Below, one piece after another: positions 1 to 6,683 of a stretch of 64,000 nt of DNA. Positions within the stretch are counted from its first letter, which is position 1. Each line of letters starts with the position of its first letter. The DNA comes from Nitrospira sp. SG-bin1 (lineage in GTDB: Bacteria > Nitrospirota > Nitrospiria > Nitrospirales > Nitrospiraceae): positions 1 through 64,000 of the forward strand of contig LVWS01000022.1 in assembly GCA_002083365.1 (NCBI GenBank), given 5' to 3'. Position numbers and translations under genes: made by a program. A model generated the notes under the pieces. It saw only the letters and a program-made list of their open reading frames with translations, did no database searches and was not told where the DNA came from.

Positions 1-496
1 GCGGCCACTGGCCGCCCATCAGCGCATAGATCTCAACGGGCTTTCCAGAAATCGTTACACCGAGTTCATATGATTTCCCGGTGAACGGCGCAAAGCGTTT
101 GCACGCTTCCTCGTAGAAGCGGCTGTTCCGATACTTCTTGTTCGTCAGGTCGATGGCGTAGAGGCCATAGAAATATCGCGGCTGACTCTGGAGACTCTCG
201 ACAATCTGGCCGAGATTGCGGGCGAGAATGGCGTTCCGCGGCACGGTGGTCTGCCAGGCCGTATCGAGTGCCCAGGCGGCGCAGGTCAGATGAGAAGCGC
301 CGCAAATGCCGCAGGCGCGCGGAGTCACGACCAGACCCGCCTGCGGATCCTTGTCGCGCAGGATGATCTCAAACCCGCGAAACAGTTCCGCTTGCGTCCA
401 GGCATTCGTTACGACGCCATTGTCCACTTCCACCCGAACATCCAGGTCTCCCTCCACGCGGCCAACGGGAGAAATGTCTAATGTTTGTACCGCCAT
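1..496 (-). CDS. hupL: [NiFe] hydrogenase large subunit, N-terminal part (runs off the window)
   Basis: My reading of the minus strand from ATG at 496 gives about 165 codons beginning MAVQTLDISPVGRVEGD and open to the window edge. The L1 motif RACGICGASH is seen at residues 60-69: Cys62 and Cys65 are expected to bind the Ni-Fe site and His69 follows the usual spacing. The large subunit splits H2 at this site and passes electrons to the small subunit. A good ribosome binding site (AGGAG, 8 nt) precedes the ATG, which lies 42 nt after the hupS stop, so both are translated from one message. The L2 motif with the C-terminal cysteines lies outside the window, so maturation type cannot be judged. 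Assignment to group 2a rests mainly on the partner HupS. Confidence 0.93.
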   Translation of the reverse strand, partial: MAVQTLDISPVGRVEGDLDVRVEVDNGVVTNAWTQAELFRGFEIILRDKDPQAGLVVTPRACGICGASHLTCAAWALDTAWQTTVPRNAILARNLGQIVESLQSQPRYFYGLYAIDLTNKKYRNSRFYEEACKRFAPFTGKSYELGVTISGKPVEIYALMGGQWP

Positions 497-538
497 GGTT
501 GATCTCCTTTGTCGTTTACGAGATCCTGTAGAAAACGC

Positions 539-1501
539 TCACACCACGAAAATGTCTTGTTCGGCCCACGCCGGTGCCGCCGCCTTCGCCGCACTGGTTA
601 GCGCGATGTAGCCCTTCTTATCGACCCCCTGAGGCAAGTCCTTAGGAACTCCCATCACCGTCTGTGTCTTGAAGACAGTCCCCGGCGCAAGATCAAAGAA
701 TGGGAACTCGGGCTCAGTGCACCCGAGGCAGGGCATGCCCGCGCGGGTCTTGGAGGATTGCCGATTCCAGAGGATACGATTGCAGGGAGAGTGGGTCATG
801 GGACCCCGACAGCCAAGATCATAATAGAGGCAACCCTTCCGCTGGCCGAACTCGGTCGCTGAGACCTTGTACGCGAAATGCATGTTGCGCGTGCAGCCGG
901 TCTGGGTGAAACTCTGGAAGAAGGTCTTCGGTCGCTGGAACTCATCGAGCCCGATGTCCTTCCCGCGTCCGGTCGCCACCGCCACGACGATCTGTGTGAT
1001 CCAGTCCGGATGTGCCGGGCACCCCGGGATATTGACGACCGGCAGTCCGGCCTTCGAGCGGAATTCCTTTCCCAAAAACCCTCCATGATTGCGTTTGAGA
1101 AACTGGAGCCCTTGCGATTCACTCGGATTGGGCGCAGTGGCAGGAATGCCGCCCCAGGTCGCGCAATCCCCGACCGCCACAACATAGTTCGCGACATTAC
1201 AGAGATCACGGACCCACTGTTTCATCGGCCGTCCGGCAAATCGATTCCATTCGCCGGTGCCGTTCGGGGCGTTGACCACTGTCCCTTCAAACACAAAGAT
1301 GTCCAATGGAATCTTTCCCGCCACGCAATCCTTGAGGATCTTCTGGAGGTTATCTCCCAGCTCTACGCCGAGGGAGGGATGCCAGAGGACGTTGATCCCA
1401 AAGTCCGTCACGAGGTCACAGGCGCTCGGTTCTTCCGCGTTGAGAAAGGACATCGTGTTGCCGGAACAAGCACCGCCTTGGAGCCAGAGTAGATTCGCCA
1501 T
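539..1501 (-). CDS. hupS: [NiFe] hydrogenase small subunit, group 2a-like
   Basis: 320-residue Fe-S subunit that carries electrons from the Ni-Fe site of HupL. I chose ATG 1501 (MANLLWLQGGACSGN) because GGAGGA sits 8 nt upstream; the reading frame stays open further upstream but lacks family similarity. There is no twin-arginine signal, so the enzyme should be cytoplasmic, as in group 2 uptake enzymes. Cluster ligands visible are Cys12, Cys113 and Cys161 (proximal set) and Cys203, 224, 231, 240, 258 and 261 (medial/distal set). The usual CxxC of the proximal site is C12-S-G-N15, so one cysteine is replaced by Asn. A sigma-54 type promoter lies about 65 nt upstream. Group 2a hydrogenases support aerobic H2 oxidation in Nitrospira moscoviensis; membership here is inferred from sequence style. 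Confidence 0.93.
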   Translation of the reverse strand: MANLLWLQGGACSGNTMSFLNAEEPSACDLVTDFGINVLWHPSLGVELGDNLQKILKDCVAGKIPLDIFVFEGTVVNAPNGTGEWNRFAGRPMKQWVRDLCNVANYVVAVGDCATWGGIPATAPNPSESQGLQFLKRNHGGFLGKEFRSKAGLPVVNIPGCPAHPDWITQIVVAVATGRGKDIGLDEFQRPKTFFQSFTQTGCTRNMHFAYKVSATEFGQRKGCLYYDLGCRGPMTHSPCNRILWNRQSSKTRAGMPCLGCTEPEFPFFDLAPGTVFKTQTVMGVPKDLPQGVDKKGYIALTSAAKAAAPAWAEQDIFVV

Positions 1502-1563
1502 GGTTCGGTCCTCCGCTGGATAGATCGAGTGGGAATTCGAGATGCACGCGCTTCGGCATAAGC

Positions 1564-1578
1564 GCAACAATTGGACCA
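1564..1578 (-). promoter_or_regulatory. Sigma-54 (-24/-12) promoter of the hydrogenase genes
   Basis: On the minus strand 1578 to 1564 reads TGGTCC-AATTG-TTGC, which keeps the invariant GG and GC ten bases apart (consensus TGGCAC-N5-TTGC). The start of transcription would be near 1552, leaving a leader of about 50 nt with the hupS ribosome binding site. The neighbouring regulator gene encodes an NtrC-type activator with an intact GAFTGA loop, which is the protein class that such promoters need. The site is seen; its use is inferred. Confidence 0.7.
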
Positions 1579-1729
1579 GCGCGAACAGAGTTGACCTCGC
1601 CGCGTACGAAGGGTGTGCTTCCAATCGAAAAGACAATGACTTACGCGGAAGGCGGGAAGGCCGGACGGCGCGCCCGCGAACAGAAGCAGTCGTGCTAACT
1701 ATCTTTGCAAATGGCGGGGGATTGCAAAA

Positions 1730-1743
1730 GAACTATGCAGTTC
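1730..1743. promoter_or_regulatory. Inverted repeat, possible upstream activator site for hupSL
   Basis: GAACT-ATGC-AGTTC forms a 5-bp inverted repeat about 180 bp upstream of the predicted hupS transcription start, in the normal range for enhancer sites of NtrC-type activators. Two copies of TTGCAAA lie beside it at about 1704-1728. It could also be a weak hairpin after the zinc-ribbon gene, which ends at 1758. No experimental motif for this regulator is known to me. Confidence 0.3.
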
Positions 1744-1757
1744 CAGGTCAGACATCA

Positions 1758-2024
1758 TCATCCCTGCCGATTCCCACACACGGGACACTCGACTTCCAAG
1801 GTGTAGCCGTACCAAATCCCCTGACAACGACTACACCAATGCCCATTGGTCTGTGTCTCGGCGAGACCCAGTTGACGTGCAAGAGCGGTTACACCGAGTT
1901 CATTGAGTTGAGCGGCAGATGTAGGCGCTTCGGAGGGTTCAGCCGGGTGGTTCCAGAGCGAAGCCCAGAATTTGCCAAACTCCTCGTCCCCCTTTCTTCG
2001 CTCAGGGTCATCGTGACTGGACAT
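1758..2024 (-). CDS. Small zinc-ribbon protein of the hydrogenase locus, function unknown
   Basis: 88 residues, soluble, acidic N-terminal half and a C-terminal zinc ribbon with two CxxC pairs (WCSRC and ECPVC) about 16 residues apart. The start at 2024 has a strong GGAGGA ribosome binding site and overlaps the end of the regulator gene by 17 nt, so the two are probably translationally coupled. The hydrogenase small subunit follows 256 nt downstream on the same strand. I do not recognise the family. The length and zinc site recall HypA or rubredoxin-like hydrogenase accessory proteins, but the HypA N-terminal Ni-binding Met-His start is missing. A role in hydrogenase maturation, electron transfer or regulation is only inferred from position. 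Confidence 0.75.
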   Translation of the reverse strand: MSSHDDPERRKGDEEFGKFWASLWNHPAEPSEAPTSAAQLNELGVTALARQLGLAETQTNGHWCSRCQGIWYGYTLEVECPVCGNRQG

Positions 2025-3489
2025 GGGTGATTCCTCCGGATGGTGCTGCCGCCAGCTTGTACCGGCGTATCTTATTGGCTAAGCCGACGCGCGAGAGTCC
2101 TAGTTCCTTCGCAACCTTGCTTTGGTTCCAGCGGTGGCGCAGCAGCGCCTGAGTCACCACCTGGGCCTCCAGCCGCTCCACCTTCTGTTTCAAAGTCCCG
2201 GCACCGTTGATCAGGTTCATCTCTTTCACCCGTGCGTCAGGAGGAACCACCTTGGCCAGGTCTTCGGACAAATGTTCTGTCGACAAGAATTCTCCATTCC
2301 CAGCGAGTGAGACCATTCGATGAATTTCGGTTTCCAACTCGCGCACATTGCCGGGAAAGGGATAGGCCTGCAGATGGCGCATGACCTGCACCGTAATCCC
2401 GGCAACCCGGCGGTTCATGAGCTCGGAAAATTTTCTCGAAAAGTATTCGGCCAGCACTGGAATATCTTCGACGCGCTCGCGCAACGGCGGAATGATTAAC
2501 TCGAACCCGCGCAGACGATAGTACAAATCCTTCCTAAAGGTTCCGGCCTCGACCAGTTCTTTAATCGGCCGGTTTGAAGCAGCCAGGATTCTGACGTTTG
2601 CCTTGCGTGTTTTTTCAGATCCCAGGGGTTTCACCTCGCCCTCCTGCAAGAACCGTAGCAGGCTGACCTGAAAAGATGGGGAGACTTCAGAAATCTCATC
2701 GAGGAACACTGTTCCGGCATCTGCAGCCACGAACAGCCCAAGCCGGTCGCTGATGGCTCCGGTAAATGCCCCTCGTTTGTGGCCAAACAGCTCAGACTGA
2801 AGCAGTTCGTCGGGGAGCGCCCCGCAATTCTGGGCTAGGAACGGGAATTTCTTCCTGTCGCTGAATCCGTGGATCGCCCGCGCCATCAGCTCCTTTCCGG
2901 TTCCGGTTTCTCCTTGAATCAACACGGGCAGATCGGTCGCCGCGGCTTTCCGCGCGAGGTTACAGACCTCCAACATACTGTCGCTGGCGAATACCAGCTT
3001 GTCGAATTCATAACTGTCCCTGATGAGCTTGGTGAGGTGTTCCTTATGGCTTCGGAATGCTCCATCAGAAAACTTCAGCTCGCGGCTCATCAGCCGATGA
3101 CGCCGCGCCAGTTCCCTACTTTCGAGTGCTCGATCGATCAGTAATCGGAGATGCCAGGGCGGACAGGGCTTCGGAATGACCTGATAGACCGCCGCTTCCT
3201 TGATGATCTTCTCGATATCCGGGAGGTCGCACGAATCCGTGACCAGGATACGGATCACATCAGGGTAGCGCACGCGCGCGTCATGGAAAAATTCCGCCCC
3301 CCTGATGTCCGGGACCCCGTCATCAAACAAGACGAGATCGATCTTTTCCTTAGCCAGGATCGTCCAGGCCTCCTTGCCGGATTGGACACCGCGCACCTTG
3401 TAATCAGCTTTCAGGAAATTGACGAGGGCGCGGCGACTACCGGGATCCGATTCCACGATCAGGAGGGTTTCCTCGTCTCGAGTAGACAT
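2008..3489 (-). CDS. NtrC-type sigma-54 response regulator, HoxA/HupR-like
   Basis: 493 residues in three domains. Residues 8-122 form a receiver with phospho-acceptor Asp56, Thr84 and Lys107. Residues 165-400 form an AAA+ domain with Walker A GETGTGKE (193-200), GAFTGA (240-245) for sigma-54 contact and Walker B VFLDE (261-265). The C-terminus carries a Fis-type HTH. The second acidic residue that binds Mg2+ in receivers is Ser14 here (the pair is Glu13-Ser14), so phosphorylation may be weak or dispensable; HupR/HoxA proteins are known to activate hydrogenase genes when unphosphorylated. It lies first in the hydrogenase cluster, coupled to the zinc-ribbon gene. No partner histidine kinase is seen in the window. 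Confidence 0.9.
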   Translation of the reverse strand: MSTRDEETLLIVESDPGSRRALVNFLKADYKVRGVQSGKEAWTILAKEKIDLVLFDDGVPDIRGAEFFHDARVRYPDVIRILVTDSCDLPDIEKIIKEAAVYQVIPKPCPPWHLRLLIDRALESRELARRHRLMSRELKFSDGAFRSHKEHLTKLIRDSYEFDKLVFASDSMLEVCNLARKAAATDLPVLIQGETGTGKELMARAIHGFSDRKKFPFLAQNCGALPDELLQSELFGHKRGAFTGAISDRLGLFVAADAGTVFLDEISEVSPSFQVSLLRFLQEGEVKPLGSEKTRKANVRILAASNRPIKELVEAGTFRKDLYYRLRGFELIIPPLRERVEDIPVLAEYFSRKFSELMNRRVAGITVQVMRHLQAYPFPGNVRELETEIHRMVSLAGNGEFLSTEHLSEDLAKVVPPDARVKEMNLINGAGTLKQKVERLEAQVVTQALLRHRWNQSKVAKELGLSRVGLANKIRRYKLAAAPSGGITHVQSR

Positions 3490-3523
3490 GCAACTGTCCT
3501 TACACTCTGATAAGCACGTTTAC

Positions 3524-3553
3524 AATCTACCAGCTTCGATTCGACCAGATCAA
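3524..3553 (-). promoter_or_regulatory. Possible sigma-70 promoter of the hydrogenase regulator
   Basis: On the minus strand TTGATC (3553-3548) and TAGATT (3529-3524) are separated by 18 bp, about 35 bp before the regulator ATG at 3489. The match is moderate and the motif short, so chance is not excluded. Confidence 0.35.
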
Positions 3554-3584
3554 GACCATTTTCTCTGAACTTGACGGTCAGAGA

Positions 3585-4313
3585 TTGTGTCTAGAGCGAC
3601 AACCCGAACCGGGCGTATTCCATCCTGGCCCATGGCACTCCGGCTACCGCTCGTGGGAGGAATTTGTAAAGGTCAGAGCCTTGTTGCCGCCGCACGCTCG
3701 CATCCCGGTCACGATTGAGTATTGGCTTGGGACCCGCCAGGCCGAGACCATGAGCCTCGAGTGGCCTCACGTGTACTTCAATCATCAGAGCCGCACTGTT
3801 GAGATCCGGCTCGCGTCCGAGTCTACGAAGACGGACGAGGAACGCGTGGCCGTGATGGGCGGGGACCTTTACGAGGTCCTCGCTGCATGGTATAAGCAGA
3901 CCCTGCAGTTCCATCCGGATTGCCGGTGGGTCTGTCACCTCGACGGGAGAAAGCTGGCTTCGATCAAGACTTCCTGGCGAACCGCCTGCGTCGCAGCGGG
4001 ACTCGGGCGATTTGACAATCCCAAAGGGCGTTTTGTAGGGAATCGGCGCTATCGTGGGGCGTTAATCCACGACTTCCGTCGAATTGCGGTCAGTAACATG
4101 GAAGATGCCGGCGTGCCAAGAAAGGTTGCGATGGCGATCAGTGGCCACAAGACCGATTCTGTTTACCGTCGCTACCACATTGTGAAGAGATCAGACCTCG
4201 TTGAAGCAGGCCGGAGGCTCCTGGATCACCACGAGCGCGAGCATGGTCGCGGTGAACAGTTGGTGAACAGTGCGGGGTCGGACCGCTCGGCGGGCAAGAC
4301 TAAAGTCCTTTAG
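3585..4313 (+). CDS. Tyrosine recombinase catalytic domain, N-terminally truncated
   Basis: About 242 residues that cover only the catalytic half of a phage-type integrase. The conserved set is present: Arg51 (GTRQAE), Lys82, His162-x-x-Arg165 (HDFRR), His188 (SGHK) and the nucleophile Tyr197. The core-binding SAM-like N-terminal domain (usually about 150 residues) is absent. The frame is open back to about 3486 but hits a stop inside the regulator gene, and the only start is a TTG at 3585. The gene ends 13 nt before the tRNA-CAT gene and points towards it. I read it as a remnant of an element that used this tRNA. It lies outside the repeat-bounded island, so it may belong to an older insertion. 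Confidence 0.8.
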   Translation: MCLERQPEPGVFHPGPWHSGYRSWEEFVKVRALLPPHARIPVTIEYWLGTRQAETMSLEWPHVYFNHQSRTVEIRLASESTKTDEERVAVMGGDLYEVLAAWYKQTLQFHPDCRWVCHLDGRKLASIKTSWRTACVAAGLGRFDNPKGRFVGNRRYRGALIHDFRRIAVSNMEDAGVPRKVAMAISGHKTDSVYRRYHIVKRSDLVEAGRRLLDHHEREHGRGEQLVNSAGSDRSAGKTKVL

Positions 4314-4326
4314 AAATCAATGACGT

Positions 4327-4402
4327 GGCGGTGTAGCTCAGTTGGTAGAGCAGCGGACTCATAAGCCGCGGGTCGGCCGTTCGATCCGGCCCACCGCCAC
4401 CA
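4327..4402 (+). tRNA. tRNA with CAT anticodon (elongator Met, or Ile2)
   Basis: 76 nt with a 7-bp acceptor stem GGCGGTG/CACCGCC, D-stem GCTC/GAGC, anticodon loop CTCATAA, five-base variable region, T-arm GGCCG-TTCGATC-CGGCC, discriminator A and encoded CCA. The paired base 1-72 excludes an initiator tRNA. The lowest pair of the anticodon stem is an A-G mismatch (4357 with 4365). It resembles elongator tRNA-Met; a tRNA-Ile2 with lysidine cannot be excluded from the sequence. Its 3' half is repeated at 9062-9111, so it marks the left end of an integrated island. Confidence 0.92.
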
Positions 4403-4406
4403 AACC
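4357..4406 (+). repeat. Left attachment repeat (attL) in the tRNA 3' half
   Basis: These 50 bp, from the anticodon loop to four bases past CCA, match 9062-9111 at 45 of 50 positions. The five differences are at 4371, 4375, 4376, 4390 and 4391; the last four form two T-stem base pairs that change together. The repeat starts at the anticodon loop, a common crossover site of tyrosine recombinases. Confidence 0.8.
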
Positions 4407-4979
4407 AAGCTCGCTCGACCCGGAGCCCTTCCTGTGGTTCTTAGCGACGGGATAGAACCATTCGACTTTCTTCTATTCTAATACCAATCTTTGGTTGACC
4501 CGCTGGCTAATTTTCGTTTTTTCGTGATTGATGCCAGCGGATAAGCCCCTTAGACTTTCTTATACTCCAAACCGCACTTCGTGTGACCCTCTCGCTTTTC
4601 ATTTCTTAATAGCGCCTGGATAAACACCGTCTGAGTTTGGTCGGTCTGATCTTCCAACTTGCCCGTCTGACTTTAGTAAGAACCTCCTTGCGAATCTGGG
4701 TGGAGCATGATTTTTTGATGCACAGAGCAAGACCAAACCCCGAGTTATGGATCTTCATGCAAGCTGGGGCAGTATGACCCAGTGAGCTCAGCGCCTGGTG
4801 GAGCAATCTACCTCTCTGTCAGAGCCTTTCGATTGACTACGCACAGAAAGAGTAGCACTTATGAAGAAAGCCCAGCATCTAGGCGCCTACCGATTGTGAG
4901 TATGCCAATTGCTTCTTTTTGTACGAGACTCTCCTGGTCGGAAGGATCAGAGAGATCGACACCTGTCCGGACATTCTCG
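4407..4979. other. Gene-poor left part of the island
   Basis: About 570 bp with no credible gene. It is AT-richer than the flanks, with scattered T-runs, and short reading frames on both strands have no recognisable motif or ribosome binding site. It probably holds decayed sequence and the promoter of the lipoprotein gene at 4980. Confidence 0.5.
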
Positions 4980-5465
4980 ATGAGGCTGGTGAAAGGCGAT
5001 CAAATACAAGCCGTCGTGCTGGCCCTGTTCCTTGGTGTGGCCTCGTTGGTCAGTTCCGGCTGCGGAGTGCACATGGCCTTCACGCACCCCACTTTTGTCG
5101 ACACTGCGGCATTGGAGGCAGGAGTCGGGTGGTCACGGGAGGCGGTCATAGAAAAGCTGGGGGCTCCGCGGTCCAGTGTACGAAATGCCGACGGCACCCG
5201 GGTGGAACTGTATGAGTTCTATGAAGAATTCGAGACTGGATCGAACGTCGGTCGCGGCCTTGGTCACCTGGCCATGGACATCTTTACGTTTGGGGTGTGG
5301 GAAATTCGTGCCACGCGGACGGAGTACGCGATTAGAGGAGACAAACTGACAGGACAGGCGACCTTCGACAAGGACGACCGACTCACGTTGTTCCGAGTCC
5401 TGGGGGTAGAGTTCACTGAGCCCGAACCAATCTACACGTGGCAACCAACGTATGAGGGATATTGA
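4980..5465 (+). CDS. Lipoprotein with a BamE/SmpA-like fold, island-borne
   Basis: 161 residues from ATG 4980. A longer frame exists upstream, but only this start gives a signal peptide, a hydrophobic stretch followed by the lipobox VSSGC at about residue 23. The mature part has the pattern GVGWSREAVIEKLGAPRS, typical of the BamE/OmlA fold (a helix ending in a leucine-Gly-x-Pro turn), then a tyrosine- and Phe-rich beta section ending at QPTYEGY. BamE-fold lipoproteins often bind envelope partners, but this is not BamE itself by context. It is the first of three successive lipoprotein genes on the plus strand of the island and may act with them. Confidence 0.72.
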   Translation: MRLVKGDQIQAVVLALFLGVASLVSSGCGVHMAFTHPTFVDTAALEAGVGWSREAVIEKLGAPRSSVRNADGTRVELYEFYEEFETGSNVGRGLGHLAMDIFTFGVWEIRATRTEYAIRGDKLTGQATFDKDDRLTLFRVLGVEFTEPEPIYTWQPTYEGY

Positions 5466-5500
5466 TCCTCAATGGCAACGGAGGTCTCTACGCAGCCCAA

Positions 5501-6076
5501 ATGAAAACCATCATCGTGGTGTTGGGACTCTCCCTAGCAAGTTCTGCTTGTTCTAGCGGCACCTTTAGTGGCGCCTCTATGGTCCAAAGCAATTTTGTGG
5601 ACAAGCCGGAATCTCCCACCGCCCTAGACGAGAGCCACGTGGTGGTGTGGGGCAACCATGCGGAGGCCGAGCTGATTCTCCTCCAGTGGCTGAGGGAATC
5701 ACAACGATTCCTCGCTCCCGATCCTCGCATGCAAATGGCCTTCACCGATTTGCGCGGTGAGCTGAAAGCTGTTCCTGACGATGCCGACATCATTGAGCTG
5801 GCTCGTCGCGTTGGCGCAGACCATGTACTCATTGCCGAGGTGGCGATTAAGCCCGCCGGGAATACATCTGGCTCATTCACATACCTTGCGGTTCGACGCT
5901 TTGCCATACCATCACGAGCCTTCGTGTGGAGCAGCGTAGTACATTGCTCCCGCCCTGTCACAAATCCGCAGCCCGTGCTGCGCCAATTAGTACCGGTCGC
6001 CCTTGCCCTCGGGGCGCGCGACGGGGACAAGGGGAAGCTCATTGCGAGGGGCACTCGGATTTGCCGCGAAGAGTGA
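5501..6076 (+). CDS. Predicted lipoprotein, unknown function (island gene 2)
   Basis: 191 residues from ATG 5501, chosen because it begins the signal peptide MKTIIVVLGLSLASSAC with lipobox Cys at about residue 17. A GGAGG lies 16 nt upstream, rather far, and a TTG start at 5462 overlapping the previous stop is possible. The mature part is soluble and mixed alpha/beta, with the stretch VVVWGNHAEAEL, a DADIIELARRVGADHVLIAEVAI segment that recalls periplasmic proteins of the CsgG/GNA1162 type, and an R-rich end. I do not recognise a specific family. It follows the BamE-like gene by 35 nt and probably shares its transcript. Confidence 0.65.
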   Translation: MKTIIVVLGLSLASSACSSGTFSGASMVQSNFVDKPESPTALDESHVVVWGNHAEAELILLQWLRESQRFLAPDPRMQMAFTDLRGELKAVPDDADIIELARRVGADHVLIAEVAIKPAGNTSGSFTYLAVRRFAIPSRAFVWSSVVHCSRPVTNPQPVLRQLVPVALALGARDGDKGKLIARGTRICREE

Positions 6077-6100
6077 TTCGGCTTGGCTGGAGAGTTCTCC

Positions 6101-6676
6101 ATGATGACGCGGTCCTGTCGCATCCGAAGAGGTGTCACTGGTCGCGCTCACACAACCTGGTGGAGCTGGCGGTTTCTGGGGGCATGGACCGCCTGCTGCA
6201 CCATTTTTGCCCTTGAGGGGTGCGAGTTGGCCGTAGGGATAGGTATGATTGGTGCCGCTGTTCAAGAGCACAAAGATTACGGGCGGAACGAGTTGCTCAT
6301 AGAGGATGAAATCACCAAAGCACTTATGGACTACAAATCTAACGCTCCAAAGATCCGGATTGGGGATTCGCAAGACGCCGTCTTGCTTCTGCTCCCAAGG
6401 CAGCGGAAATACGGCGAGCGACCTTCGACCTTTAATTCCTCGATGTCGGACTTTTGGGCGTGGCAGGTGCGTAGGATCTTAGCCAAGCCGCCGAGATTTT
6501 ACTTCGACAACGGCAGTCTTATTCAGATTTACTATTTCCGTAGCAGTCGGATACGGGATGACAGAGTGACCGATGATGAATTTACACCATACATATTTCG
6601 AGATGGTGTCTTAACATCAATTGGATGGCGAGTATTAGGCGGCCCAAACAGTTTTAGCAGCGCTCCCCATCCCTGA
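6101..6676 (+). CDS. Predicted lipoprotein, unknown function (island gene 3)
   Basis: About 191 residues from ATG 6101 (TTG 6083 is an alternative). The N-terminus is Arg-rich and Trp-rich, followed by a hydrophobic stretch and LEGC at about residue 40, which gives a long but plausible lipoprotein signal. The mature part includes a segment IRIGDSQDAVLLLLPRQ, which resembles the switch helix of BamE-like repeats (G-x-S-x-x-x-V), and a beta-rich C-terminus with YYFRSS and GWRVLGG. It starts 24 nt after the previous gene and ends 8 nt before the IS element. Function is unknown. Confidence 0.6.
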   Translation: MMTRSCRIRRGVTGRAHTTWWSWRFLGAWTACCTIFALEGCELAVGIGMIGAAVQEHKDYGRNELLIEDEITKALMDYKSNAPKIRIGDSQDAVLLLLPRQRKYGERPSTFNSSMSDFWAWQVRRILAKPPRFYFDNGSLIQIYYFRSSRIRDDRVTDDEFTPYIFRDGVLTSIGWRVLGGPNSFSSAPHP

Positions 6677-6683
6677 AGACTAG

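Noticed and set aside
1690..1720. Plus-strand sigma-54 like box near GTGCTAACTATCTTTGCA
   Set aside because: The GG element is missing at the right distance and no plus-strand gene follows.
1542..2030. Long plus-strand frame across the hydrogenase promoter and zinc-ribbon gene
   Set aside because: It is antisense to the zinc-ribbon gene, begins in the promoter region and shows no family motif or ribosome binding site.
4606..4806. Minus-strand short frame in the left part of the island
   Set aside because: No similarity, no ribosome binding site, basic low-complexity sequence; likely chance.
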